32,274 nt of DNA from Pararhodobacter sp. (GCA_020832665.1 JAFIEG010000046.1:1-32274); one strand, 5' to 3'; counted from the stretch's first letter, positions 13,928 through 22,068 are shown. Program-made: numbers and translations. The notes: generated from the sequence alone by a model not told the origin.

Positions 13928-15799
13928 ATGTCGGTTTGCGTTTTTTTTCGTGGTTTTCGTGGCCTTGTAGCTTCTCTTGCCTGTTTGCCCCTGCTTTTGT
14001 TACCGGCGGCCCTGTCGGCGGAAACACCACGCATCGTGCAGCTCGCAGTCGGCAATGCCTTTTCCTGCGCGCTGGACAGTAACGAACAGGTCTGGTGCTG
14101 GGGCGGCATCAATGTTGACGCCGACTCCGATGAAGACGACTGGGATTTCGAACCGCACCTGACCCCGGTACGGTTCGAAAGGCTTGGCACCGTCCGTGTG
14201 CTGGCGGCACACCACGATGCGGGCCACATATGCATGATCAACGAATTCCAGCGCGTTTTCTGCTGGGGGTGGAATAATGTTGGCCAGTTGGGCGATGGCA
14301 CCACGACAAACCGCTATACCCCGGTGCGGGTCGAGGGGTTGGGGCCGGCTCAGGCGCTGGTGGTTGGCTCCAATCATTCCTGCGCAATCGATGGCCGCGA
14401 CCGCATCTTCTGCTGGGGCAGCAACTCACATGGCCAGCTTGGCGACGGCACAACCGAGACACGGTTGACGCCATCTAGGGTGCGTGTGTTGCGCACCGGC
14501 TCGGCACTGGCCGCCGGAGGGGCACATACCTGCGCGCTTGACCTCGACGGACGCGCGCATTGTTGGGGGTGGAACGGGCGAGGCCAAATCGGTGACGGCA
14601 GCACCGAGACCCGGTTGACGCCCGAGCGGGTGAGAAATCTCGCGCGAAGCAGCATGCTTTCGCTGGGTACAAGCCACTCCTGCGCGCTCGACCTCAGCGG
14701 GCATGCCAACTGTTGGGGGTGGAACCAATTCGGTGAGCTTGGCGACGGCACCACCGAACAACGTTTGACACCGGCGAGGGTGCAGAACCTGTGGCGCAAC
14801 ACGTCGCTTGCGGCGAGTTCGGGTCATTCCTGCGCCGTCACGCGCCATGGCCGCGTCCGTTGCTGGGGATGGAACTGGAATGGCCAGTTGGGCGATGGCA
14901 CTAGAGCGGATCGCCTGGCCCCGGTGCTGGTCCCCAACTTGGATTCGGTTGAAGAATTGAGTTTGGGGTTAGCACATACCTGCGCCCTCACCGAGGAAGG
15001 CCGGGTTTTCTGCTGGGGGTGGAACCAATTCGGTCAGCTTGGCGACGGCACCACCGAGGATCGCCTGACGCCAGTTGAGGTCGCCTTTCCGACGAACGAA
15101 CCGCCGCTGTTTCCGATCGCGGGGTTTGACGAAAACCCAATTGAACGTATCAATCACTGCTACGGCGCGCACAACCGCAATCACTTCGAGGAGCGGTACA
15201 ATTACATTCGGGGCCAGTATCACACTGGCGTCGACCTGCGCACTAGAGATCTCAACACGCCGATTGTGCGCGCGCCGGTGGACGGCGAAATAGTCTATTA
15301 CCGGAGACGCAGCAACAGCGATCCCAACCCAGACTGGAACCAGACCTTCGCTGTCCTCCGAGGCGATGACGGCCATGACTACATCCTTGCCCACATGAAC
15401 TGCAATCGGACCGACGACGATGGGGTGCCTTACTGCGACGAAAGCCGAGCGATGATCACAGACACCGAAGCCTACCCGCCGGAAGCATGGCGCCGCGTCG
15501 AGCGGGGGACGGTTCTCGGAGAGGTCCCGAATTTCCAGATGCAATCCCCGCACTTGCATCTCGGTGTCGTGACCCGGCCTATTGTTGACGAACGCGGCGT
15601 ACTTATCTCGGAATTCCACTGTGCGTTCTGGGCCCGTATCCCGTTTGCCGGCCAGACGGGCTGCGCGGACAACAACCGCACGCGCCCTCAAGCCCGACGA
15701 CATGCTCTCAATCTTGGCTTCATTGACCCGCTTTCACTCTATGCCGAGCACACAACCTGTGAGTGCCTGTACAGCGAGCCTTACTGCCCTACTTGGTAA
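13928..15799 (+). CDS. Secreted seven-blade RCC1 propeller fused to an M23 metallopeptidase domain
   Basis: A 623-residue exported protein in two parts after a signal peptide (about 1-31, ending ALSA). Residues 38-390 are seven RCC1 blades, each with the pattern S/T-C-A ... CWG.N..GQLGDGTT. Blades 2-7 are exactly 50 residues apart (first Cys at 102, 152, 202, 252, 302, 352), and each blade has two Cys ten apart, probably a disulfide. Residues about 400-605 carry all M23/LytM catalytic positions: H432xxxD436, H489 (LAHM) and H542xH544, so an active zinc endopeptidase is likely. M23 enzymes cut peptidoglycan cross-bridges; RCC1 propellers usually bind partners. Third-position bias is weaker than in its neighbours, which hints at transfer. 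A run of eight T lies in codons 5-8. The promoter is uncertain (TTGGCG 13864, TAGCCT 13886). Confidence 0.85.
   Translation: MSVCVFFRGFRGLVASLACLPLLLLPAALSAETPRIVQLAVGNAFSCALDSNEQVWCWGGINVDADSDEDDWDFEPHLTPVRFERLGTVRVLAAHHDAGHICMINEFQRVFCWGWNNVGQLGDGTTTNRYTPVRVEGLGPAQALVVGSNHSCAIDGRDRIFCWGSNSHGQLGDGTTETRLTPSRVRVLRTGSALAAGGAHTCALDLDGRAHCWGWNGRGQIGDGSTETRLTPERVRNLARSSMLSLGTSHSCALDLSGHANCWGWNQFGELGDGTTEQRLTPARVQNLWRNTSLAASSGHSCAVTRHGRVRCWGWNWNGQLGDGTRADRLAPVLVPNLDSVEELSLGLAHTCALTEEGRVFCWGWNQFGQLGDGTTEDRLTPVEVAFPTNEPPLFPIAGFDENPIERINHCYGAHNRNHFEERYNYIRGQYHTGVDLRTRDLNTPIVRAPVDGEIVYYRRRSNSDPNPDWNQTFAVLRGDDGHDYILAHMNCNRTDDDGVPYCDESRAMITDTEAYPPEAWRRVERGTVLGEVPNFQMQSPHLHLGVVTRPIVDERGVLISEFHCAFWARIPFAGQTGCADNNRTRPQARRHALNLGFIDPLSLYAEHTTCECLYSEPYCPTW
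14201..15100 (+). repeat. Six tandem 150-base coding repeats (RCC1 blades 2-7)
   Basis: Blades 2 to 7 of the propeller gene repeat with an exact 150-base period. The best conserved block encodes CWGWN..GQLGDGTT and begins near 14261, 14411, 14561, 14711, 14861 and 15011. The DNA is alike in each unit (TGCTGGGG or TGTTGGGG, then GGCGA-GGCA), so unequal crossing-over could add or remove blades. Confidence 0.8.
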
Positions 15800-15889
15800 A
15801 AGCGCCGTCGCCCATGGGGTCGGCACCCTTTGGCGGGTGAAGAAGTTGGGGCCGGGCCGCGCCTGCCTGTCCGGTCGCCCGCAGCACCC

Positions 15890-16351
15890 CTATCGGCCGG
15901 AGCCCTCGCCGGCGCCAGCCGGAGTGTCAGCGCCCTTGCCGTGGGTGCGCGGCCTGCCCAGCACGGCGCCGGCCAGCATGGCCGCGGCAACGATCAGGCT
16001 CAGCCTCTTGCCCAGTACGGCGCGGGCCAGCGTCGCCCCGGCGCCGCGATAAAAGGCCAGCCGCTCGTCGCGCCAGGCGCGTTCCTGCCGGTTGAGCACC
16101 GCCACCACCGCCAGCACGACAAGCGCCAGCGCGGCAAAACCCGCCGCAACCACGAGGGCGGCCAGCACCGGGTCGGCGTGGCGCGCCACCCACAGCACCA
16201 GCGCCACCACCGCCACGGCATAGGCAGTCAGCCCCGCCAAGGCGGCGGCGACATAGAGCACCGCGTTGCGCCGGCGCGCGCGGCCGATTCGCGCGACATC
16301 GGCCGCGGCCAGCCGCAACAGCCCCTCGATGACCTGGCGCGGATCGCTCAT
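15890..16351 (-). CDS. Phage-holin-superfamily-like (PF07332-type) small membrane protein
   Basis: A 153-residue protein with two adjacent hydrophobic helices (about 31-54 and 61-86) after a basic amphipathic start, and a third hydrophobic stretch near 117-131. It fits the PF07332 'putative actinobacterial holin-X / phage holin family' seen in chromosomes, usually beside ElaB/YqjD-type proteins; the name does not imply a phage. Its ATG overlaps the stop of the preceding gene in ATGA (16348-16351), so the two are translationally coupled. The function is unknown. The C-terminal tail is Gly/Ala-rich and weakly conserved in character. Confidence 0.75.
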   Translation of the reverse strand: MSDPRQVIEGLLRLAAADVARIGRARRRNAVLYVAAALAGLTAYAVAVVALVLWVARHADPVLAALVVAAGFAALALVVLAVVAVLNRQERAWRDERLAFYRGAGATLARAVLGKRLSLIVAAAMLAGAVLGRPRTHGKGADTPAGAGEGSGR

Positions 16352-16683
16352 CGGCGCAGGAACAGGCCCAGAAGAAACCCCGCCAGCGCCGCCAGCCCCA
16401 GCGATTGCAGCGGCTGCGCCTGCACGCGGCTGCGGGCTTCATCCTCGAGCCGGTGAAGTTGGCGCTGCAACTCGGCCAGCGCCTCTTCGGGCATGGCCTC
16501 GGCCTGGCCGCGCGCCTCTTCCCAGCGCGCCGAGCCGGCGCTCTTGAGCATCTGCGCCAGCTCGGTCATGTCCTCGCGCAGCTTTGCGATCTGCGCCTCG
16601 ATCTCGGCGCGGTCGGGGGCATCAGCATCTTCGGCGCTGCCCGCACCGCCCTTTGGCGGTGGCGTGTTCTTCGGCTTGTTCAT
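16348..16683 (-). CDS. ElaB/YqjD/DUF883-like membrane-anchored protein
   Basis: A 111-residue protein: a Pro/Gly-rich start, a charged helical, coiled-coil-like middle (DRAEIEAQIAKLREDMTEL ... EALAELQRQL), and a single C-terminal membrane helix ending in LFLRR. This is the plan of the E. coli ElaB/YqjD/YgaM family, inner-membrane-anchored proteins that associate with ribosomes in stationary phase. That role is inferred from architecture only. I chose ATG 16683 because AGGGAG precedes it; an in-frame ATG at 16722 lacks this. It overlaps the following membrane-protein gene by four bases and lies 83 bases after dapB. Confidence 0.75.
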   Translation of the reverse strand: MNKPKNTPPPKGGAGSAEDADAPDRAEIEAQIAKLREDMTELAQMLKSAGSARWEEARGQAEAMPEEALAELQRQLHRLEDEARSRVQAQPLQSLGLAALAGFLLGLFLRR

Positions 16684-16766
16684 GCGGCTTGCTCCCTTGC
16701 ACTGCGGGCGCTCAACGCCCAAACAACAATCTTACACCCCAGCCTGCACGCTGCCCATGACCTGCG

Positions 16767-17597
16767 TCAAGCACCCTGGCCCGGCGCGGCCAGCCCCAGC
16801 ACTGCGGCCATGTCGTATTCGCCCGGCGGCTTTCCCTGCGCCCAGCGCGCCGCCTTCAGCGCCCCGCGCGCGAAGATGGCGCGGTCGGTGGCGATATGGC
16901 GCAGCACGATGCGCTCGCCCTCGCCGGCAAAGATCACGTCATGTTCACCGACGATATCGCCACCGCGCAGCGCGGCAAAGCCGATGGCGCCGCGCCCGCG
17001 CGCGCCGGTGATGCCATCGCGGCCGCGCTCGGCGGCGATATCGAGCGCCACGCCGCGCCCCGCCGCCGCCGCCTCGCCCAGCATCAGCGCCGTGCCCGAG
17101 GGCGCATCGACCTTGTGGCGGTGATGTGCCTCGACGATCTCGATATCGAAATCGGCATCCAGCGCCGCAGCCACCTGCCTTGTCAGCGCCACCAGCAGAT
17201 TCACGCCCAGGCTCATATTGCCCGCGCGCACGATCGCCGTGTCGCGCGCCGCGCTTGCAATGGCCTCCAGATCGGCCGGCGCGAAACCGGTGGTGCCGAT
17301 GACATGCGCCACGCCGCGCCTTGCGGCCTGTTCGGCCAGCGCCACGCTCGCCGCCGGGGTGGTGAAATCGATCACCGCGCCCGCCCCGTCGAGCGCGGCG
17401 CCGGCATCGTCGCTCACCTGCACGCCCAGCGCCTGGCCGCCCATCGCCTCGCCCAGATCGCGGCCCAGCCAGGCATGGCCGGGCCGTTCCAGCGCGCCGG
17501 CCAGCGCCATGCTGTCGCTCTCATTGATCAGCCGCACCAGCGTCTGGCCCATTCGGCCCGAAACGCCGTTGACCACCACACCGACCCTGTCACCCAT
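16767..17597 (-). CDS. dapB: 4-hydroxy-tetrahydrodipicolinate reductase
   Basis: Second committed step of diaminopimelate/lysine synthesis: NAD(P)H reduction of the DapA product. The 276 residues include the N-terminal nucleotide motif [17 protein letters not shown], the catalytic [16 protein letters not shown] segment (His and Lys in place) and the C-terminal [14 protein letters not shown] segment. ATG 17597 follows an AGGGG ribosome site. It is divergent from rbfA, with about 130 bases between the starts. The two downstream minus-strand genes (ElaB-like and holin-like) may share its transcript. Confidence 0.95.
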   Translation of the reverse strand: MGDRVGVVVNGVSGRMGQTLVRLINESDSMALAGALERPGHAWLGRDLGEAMGGQALGVQVSDDAGAALDGAGAVIDFTTPAASVALAEQAARRGVAHVIGTTGFAPADLEAIASAARDTAIVRAGNMSLGVNLLVALTRQVAAALDADFDIEIVEAHHRHKVDAPSGTALMLGEAAAAGRGVALDIAAERGRDGITGARGRGAIGFAALRGGDIVGEHDVIFAGEGERIVLRHIATDRAIFARGALKAARWAQGKPPGEYDMAAVLGLAAPGQGA

Positions 17598-17692
17598 TGC
17601 CGCGCCCCTGCTGCCATTCCCGCTGCCAACCGCCTGCTTAGCGCCGATCGGCGCGCGAGGCGAGCCCCCGGGGTCAATGCGCGTGCATCCGA

Positions 17693-17721
17693 TTGCAGGG
17701 AGCGGGCCGATGCCCTATCTA
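17693..17721 (+). promoter_or_regulatory. Sigma-70-type promoter placing +1 at the rbfA start codon
   Basis: TTGCAG (17693-17698), a 17-base spacer, then TATCTA (17716-17721). Transcription would begin about seven bases after the -10, at the ATG of 17728, giving a leaderless mRNA. An in-frame ATG at 17710 with AGGGAG before it is the competing start, but it lies inside this promoter and adds residues not expected from the family. Confidence 0.5.
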
Positions 17722-17727
17722 TGCGCC

Positions 17728-18165
17728 ATGGCAAGGCATCGCATCGATCAGGGCAAGGGCCCCTCGCAGCGCCAGCTTCGCGTCGGCGAGGTTATACGCC
17801 GGCGGCTGGCCGAGATACTCTCGCGCGGAGAGTTGCATGACCCGGCGCTGGCCGGGCTGTCGATCACCGTGTCCGAGGTGCGCTGCTCGCCCGATCTGAA
17901 GATCGCCACCGCCTTTGTCATGCCGCTGGGCGGCCACAGGGCGAAAGAGGCGCTTGACGGGCTGAGGCGCAACAAGGCCGAGCTGCGCCACCTTCTGGCG
18001 CGCGAGCTGACGCTGAAATTCGCGCCCGATCTGCGCTTCCAGCTCGATGCGTCCTTCGACCGCATGGATGAAACGCGCCGGCTGCTGGCCGATCCGCGCG
18101 TGCGCGCCGATGTCTCGGCGCCCGATCCCTCCGACCACCCCTCCGACTCCGATGAACGCGGCTGA
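17728..18165 (+). CDS. rbfA: Ribosome-binding factor A
   Basis: RbfA binds the 30S subunit and helps mature the 5' end of 16S rRNA, especially in the cold. The 145-residue protein has the KH-like core: GPSQRQLRVGEVIRRRL, SITVSEVRCSPDLKIATAFVMPLG and LTLKFAPDLRFQLDASFDRMDE, followed by a disordered acidic tail. I prefer the ATG at 17728 on family grounds and because a promoter ends just before it; ATG 17710 has a better ribosome site and would add six residues. The 3' end overlaps the next gene by 14 bases. truB, its common partner, is not in the window. Confidence 0.92.
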   Translation: MARHRIDQGKGPSQRQLRVGEVIRRRLAEILSRGELHDPALAGLSITVSEVRCSPDLKIATAFVMPLGGHRAKEALDGLRRNKAELRHLLARELTLKFAPDLRFQLDASFDRMDETRRLLADPRVRADVSAPDPSDHPSDSDERG

Positions 18166-18958
18166 GCGCCCCCGCCGCAGCCTGCTTGTCGGGGTGTTGG
18201 CCATTTTTTACGCCCTGAGCGCGGCAGCCATACCGGTAGAGGCGGCGCCCTGCAGCACGACAAGCTTTGAATCGATCGGCTTCACCCTGTGCGAAGCGCG
18301 CGCGGGCGACGATATCCGCCTGTTTCTCGACGATGACGAGGGCGAGGTCCTGGGCTCTTTCGCGCGTATCGAGGCGGCGCTGGCAGTGCGGGGCGAGGCG
18401 CTGGAATTCGCCATGAATGCCGGCATGTATCACCCCGACCGCCGCCCGGTGGGCCTTTACATAGAGGATGGCGAAGAGCGCCGGGGCGTTGTCACCTCGG
18501 CCGGGCCGGGCAATTTCGGCATGCTGCCCAATGGCGTGTTCTGCGTGCTCGATGAGGGTTTCGCCATCGTCGAGAGCCGTGAATTCGCCGAGGCGCCGCT
18601 TCCCTGCCGCCACGCCACCCAGTCGGGGCCGATGCTGGTTATCGATGGCGCGCTGCATCCGCGCTTTCTGGAGAACTCCACATCGGCGCTTCTGCGCAAC
18701 GGGGTTGGGGTTGATGCAAGCGGGCAGCGCTTGGTCTTTGCCATCTCCGACCAACCGGTGACATTTCACCGCTTCGCGCGGCTGTTTCGTGACCATCTCG
18801 ACCTGCCGCTGGCGCTTTACCTCGATGGCAATGTCTCGCGGCTGCACGCCCCCGGGATCGGGCGTTCCGACTGGGGACGCCCGATGGGGCCGGTGGTGGG
18901 GATGGTGAGCGCGCAGGAAGGGGCCGTTGGCGAGGAGGCCGAGGCCGAGGGCGGCTGA
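18152..18958 (+). CDS. Phosphodiester glycosidase family (NAGPA/DUF2233) exported protein
   Basis: A 268-residue protein of the PF09992 family, whose founding member is the mammalian 'uncovering enzyme' that removes GlcNAc from phosphodiesters; bacterial members are mostly uncharacterised. Family landmarks are MNAGMYHPDRRPVGLYIEDG, NFGMLPNGVFCV, ATQSGPMLVIDG, RNGVGVD and LALYLDGNVSRL. The N-terminal hydrophobic stretch (about 12-30) is a signal peptide, so it acts in the periplasm. The start overlaps rbfA by 14 bases with no clear ribosome site of its own, implying coupling. Its stop codon lies inside the first unit of a 20-base direct repeat. Confidence 0.85.
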   Translation: MNAAERPRRSLLVGVLAIFYALSAAAIPVEAAPCSTTSFESIGFTLCEARAGDDIRLFLDDDEGEVLGSFARIEAALAVRGEALEFAMNAGMYHPDRRPVGLYIEDGEERRGVVTSAGPGNFGMLPNGVFCVLDEGFAIVESREFAEAPLPCRHATQSGPMLVIDGALHPRFLENSTSALLRNGVGVDASGQRLVFAISDQPVTFHRFARLFRDHLDLPLALYLDGNVSRLHAPGIGRSDWGRPMGPVVGMVSAQEGAVGEEAEAEGG

Positions 18959-18994
18959 AGGCCCCCCAATAACCCTGAAGGCCCCCCAATAACC
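18956..18994. repeat. Tandem 20-base duplication including a stop codon
   Basis: The unit beginning TGAAGGCCCCCCAATAACC occurs at 18956 and again at 18976, identical over 19 bases and one base apart. The first TGA is the stop of the preceding gene. It looks like a recent slippage duplication. Confidence 0.85.
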
Positions 18995-19000
18995 AAGGGC

Positions 19001-19028
19001 TTGGCAGCCGCCGCCCGGCGATTATCTG
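19001..19028 (+). promoter_or_regulatory. Candidate selO promoter
   Basis: TTGGCA (19001-19006), a 16-base spacer and TATCTG (19023-19028), about 100 bases before the selO start. The -10 shares TATCT with the one proposed for rbfA. Confidence 0.4.
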
Positions 19029-19126
19029 TGCATCTAGGCGGTTTTCCGGGGAGCAGTGCCCCCAATGGTGTTTTACCCCGCGCCCGTCCAGCGATTCGCC
19101 CGCCAGCCGCGTGAAGGAAAGGCCCC

Positions 19127-20596
19127 ATGCTGCAGATCCGCTTCGACAACAGCTATGCGCGCGAGCTTGAGGGCATGTATGTGCCCTGGCAGGGCAGCCG
19201 CGCCCCGGCGCCGAAGATGCTTTTGCTCAACGAGGTGCTGGCCGATGAGCTGGGCCTCGATGCGCAGGCGCTGCAATCGCCCGAGGGGCTGGCCATGCTC
19301 ACCGGTTCGGCCATGCCCGAGGGCGCCAGCCCGCTGGCCATGGCTTATGCCGGGCACCAGTTCGGCGGTTTCTCGCCGCAGCTTGGCGACGGCCGCGCGC
19401 TGCTGGTGGGCGAGGTGATCAACCGCCAGGGCCGCCGGCGCGACATTCATCTGAAGGGCTCGGGGCGCACCCCCTTTGCGCGCGGCGGCGACGGCAAGGC
19501 CGCGCTCGGGCCGGTCTTGCGCGAATACATCATCGGCGAAGCAATGGCGGCGCTGGGCATTCCCACCACCCGCGCGCTGGCGGCGGTGGCCACGGGCGAG
19601 ACCGTCTTGCGCGAAGAGCCGCTGCCCGGCGCGGTGCTGGCACGCGTCGGGGCCAGCCATCTGCGCGTCGGCAGCTTCCAGTTCTTCCTGGCGCGCGGCG
19701 ACATCGCCAGCCTGAAACGCCTGGCCGACTACGCCATCCGTCGCCATGACCCCGAACTGGAAGGGCGCGATGACTGCTATCTTGCCTTCCTCCAGGCAGT
19801 GACGGCGCGGCAGATGGCGCTGGTGGCGCAATGGATGGCGGTGGGTTTCGTGCATGGGGTGATGAACACTGACAATTGCGCGATCTCGGGCGAGACCATC
19901 GATTACGGCCCCTGCGCCTTTGTCGATGTCTACGACCCGCAGGCGGTGTTCAGCTCGATCGACACCGGCGGGCGCTACGCCTATGCCAACCAACCGCTGT
20001 TGGCGCAGTGGAATCTGGCACGGCTGGCCGAGACGCTCTTGCCGCTGATCGCGCCGGAAAACCCCGAATCGGCGCTGCCCGAGGCGCGCGCGGTGATTGA
20101 CGGCGCCGCCGGTATTTACACGCAGGAGCGCCGCCGCCGCTTCGGTGCAAAGCTGGGGCTGGCCGCGCCCGGGGAAGATGACGAGGCGCTGATCGACGGT
20201 TTTCTGGACATGCTCGCTGCCAAAGGCGCCGATTTCACGCAAAGCTTCCGCGCGCTCATCGATGCCGCCGGCGGCGACGCGGCGGCGCTCTCAGCGCAGT
20301 TGCGCAGCGCGCCGGGGCTGAATGACTGGCTGACGCGCTGGCGCAAGCGGCTGGATGCCGAAAAGGACGGCGCGGCGGGCGCGGTGGCGCGGATGCAGGC
20401 GGCTAACCCGGTCTATATCCCACGCAATCATCTTGTCGAGGCGGCGCTGGCCGACGCCCAAGGCGGCAATCTGGAAACCACCCGCCGGCTGCTCGAGGCG
20501 CTGGCGCAGCCCTTCACCGAGTGCGCCGGGTTCGAAGCCTACGCGGCGCCCGCGCCCAGCGGTTTCGGCCCTTATGTCACCTATTGCGGCACCTGA
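19127..20596 (+). CDS. selO: Protein adenylyltransferase SelO (YdiU family)
   Basis: SelO is a pseudokinase-fold enzyme that transfers AMP to protein Ser/Thr/Tyr residues and has been linked to oxidative-stress responses. The 489-residue protein is family length. It keeps AMAYAGHQFGGFSPQLGDGRA, the nucleotide-binding HLKGSGRTPFARGGDG (Lys110) and HGVMNTDNCAISGETIDYGP, with Asp249 as probable catalytic base and Asp259 as metal ligand. Eukaryotic members carry selenocysteine near the C-terminus; here Cys487 stands three residues from the end, so a Cys version is present. GAAGGAAAGG precedes the ATG closely. It appears to be a single-gene unit with its own promoter. Confidence 0.94.
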   Translation: MLQIRFDNSYARELEGMYVPWQGSRAPAPKMLLLNEVLADELGLDAQALQSPEGLAMLTGSAMPEGASPLAMAYAGHQFGGFSPQLGDGRALLVGEVINRQGRRRDIHLKGSGRTPFARGGDGKAALGPVLREYIIGEAMAALGIPTTRALAAVATGETVLREEPLPGAVLARVGASHLRVGSFQFFLARGDIASLKRLADYAIRRHDPELEGRDDCYLAFLQAVTARQMALVAQWMAVGFVHGVMNTDNCAISGETIDYGPCAFVDVYDPQAVFSSIDTGGRYAYANQPLLAQWNLARLAETLLPLIAPENPESALPEARAVIDGAAGIYTQERRRRFGAKLGLAAPGEDDEALIDGFLDMLAAKGADFTQSFRALIDAAGGDAAALSAQLRSAPGLNDWLTRWRKRLDAEKDGAAGAVARMQAANPVYIPRNHLVEAALADAQGGNLETTRRLLEALAQPFTECAGFEAYAAPAPSGFGPYVTYCGT

Positions 20597-20601
20597 TACC
20601 G

Positions 20602-20680
20602 GCTTCGGATGATTGGTTCCGATGCCTTGGCTTGCATGCCCGCCCGTGCGTCAGGACGGGCAGCGCCCGCAGGTCGCGCT
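20602..20680. repeat. Dispersed intergenic repeat, copy B
   Basis: Aligned blocks shared with copy A (3882-3988): TTCGG..TGAT, TTCCGATGCC, TTGCATGCCCGCCCG, GGGCAGCGCCCGCAGGTCGCGC. It lies between the converging ends of selO and the binding-protein gene. Confidence 0.6.
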
Positions 20681-20811
20681 CTCACCAACCCCGCCCCACG
20701 CGCCTTGCGGGCGCCGTCCGAGTAGCCGAATCGTTCAACCGAACCTGGCAAGGGGGGCGTTGCGCGGGCGCGCGGGGAAACACCATTGGCGAATTGCGAA
20801 CTCGAAAATGT

Positions 20812-20837
20812 AAAGGGGCCGGCGAACCGGCCCCTTT
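20812..20837 (-). terminator. Rho-independent terminator of the liv-type operon
   Basis: A perfect 11-base stem, AAAGGGGCCGG (20812-20822) and CCGGCCCCTTT (20827-20837), with a CGAA loop. Read leftward it is followed by TTTACATTTT, and it lies 23 bases after the binding-protein stop. Read rightward it gives CCCCTTTGAAACTTT, so it may also stop selO transcripts. Confidence 0.85.
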
Positions 20838-20860
20838 GAAACTTTCACGCGCGGGGAGCG

Positions 20861-22030
20861 TCAGTCGTCGGCATCAAGCCGTTCGATCAACTGCCAGACG
20901 CCATCCTGGACCTGCGAGATGGTGATCACGTTCGAGCCGCGGTGATCTTCGGGCGAGAACGAGATCTGCACGTCGAGCAGCGGTTCGTAGACATCGATCG
21001 AATACATCCCGTCCATGAAGCTTTCCAGCGTCAGGTCAGGCCCGGCCGCTTCGAGCGCCGTGTGGATGATCCGCGCCGACACATAGCCCAGCATGGCAAA
21101 GCCGCCCGGCTGCTCGCCATAGCGGGCGCGGAACAGTTCGACGAATTCTTCCATTTCGGGCTCATCGACGCGCGCCTGCAGGTCAACCCAGCTGGCGGCG
21201 GCGTAAAGCCCTTCGGTGGCTCCGCCGGGCACGCCGGCGACTGCCTCGTGGAAGCCGGCCGAGCTGACCAGGAAGACCGCGTCATCCCAGCCCAGGCGCT
21301 GCGCGGTGACATAGACGGTGATCGCGGCGCGAACGCCCAGCGCCACGGTGACGGCATCGCAGCCGGCCGAGCGCAGGCGGGTCAGGGCGCCGACATAATC
21401 CTGCTCGTCGGGGCGGTGAGTGGTGCTGTCCAGCAGTTCCAGCCCCAGCATCTCGGCACCGTCGCGCGTGCCCTCGAAGATCTCCTCGCCGAAATCGGTG
21501 GGCAGATACATCGAGCACACGCTCTCGATGCCGCGTTCAGCCTGCAGGTAGCGCAGACCTTCGATCATCTCGTTGTAATAGGTGCCGATCAGGGCAAAGT
21601 TCAGCCCCGGCGGTTCGGGCAGGATCTGGCGCGCGGCGGTGAGCGGGAACAGGTTCGGCACCTGCCGGCGCTCCATCAGCGGGTAATGGGTGACGTTGTG
21701 CGGCGTGCCCAGGTTCGACAGCATGAAGAACACCTGGTCGCGTTCGATGAGCTTGTTGAAGGCCTGGGTGGCGCGCGGCAGCTGATAGCCGTGATCCTCG
21801 ACAATGTAGCGTATGGTGCGGCCATGCACGCCACCGGCCTCGTTGAGCGCGTCGAAATAGAGGTTGGCGCCGTTCACCGCCGGGGTCGAAACGGCCGCGA
21901 ACACGCCTGAAAGGTCATGCGCGCCGCCGATCACGATTTCCGTGTCGGTCACGCCACGGGTCTGCGCATGGGCGCCGACCGCCAGCGTGGTGGCCGCCGC
22001 AGCGGCCAGGATGGTCTTGAGATGCTTCAT
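20861..22030 (-). CDS. Branched-chain amino acid-type ABC transporter, periplasmic binding protein
   Basis: A 389-residue solute-binding protein of the LivJ/LivK (HAAT) family. A signal peptide ends AHA near residue 22, and the mature protein starts with the family's TDTEIVIGGAHDLSGVFA segment. The type-1 binding fold continues to the C-terminus. It is the last gene of the operon, 38 bases after the acyl-CoA synthetase gene, with a strong GGGGAGGA ribosome site. The extra site allows more product than the permeases, as binding proteins require. Family members bind amino acids, amides, aromatic acids or fatty-acid-like compounds; the CoA ligase beside it points to a carboxylic acid. Confidence 0.9.
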   Translation of the reverse strand: MKHLKTILAAAAATTLAVGAHAQTRGVTDTEIVIGGAHDLSGVFAAVSTPAVNGANLYFDALNEAGGVHGRTIRYIVEDHGYQLPRATQAFNKLIERDQVFFMLSNLGTPHNVTHYPLMERRQVPNLFPLTAARQILPEPPGLNFALIGTYYNEMIEGLRYLQAERGIESVCSMYLPTDFGEEIFEGTRDGAEMLGLELLDSTTHRPDEQDYVGALTRLRSAGCDAVTVALGVRAAITVYVTAQRLGWDDAVFLVSSAGFHEAVAGVPGGATEGLYAAASWVDLQARVDEPEMEEFVELFRARYGEQPGGFAMLGYVSARIIHTALEAAGPDLTLESFMDGMYSIDVYEPLLDVQISFSPEDHRGSNVITISQVQDGVWQLIERLDADD

Positions 22031-22068
22031 GGTTTCCTCCCCTTAACGAGCCCTTTTCGGGCCACGAC

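Noticed and set aside
15890-16351. Holin-like gene as evidence of a prophage
   Set aside because: The family is widespread in bacterial chromosomes, and no integrase, terminase, capsid or lysis cassette is present.
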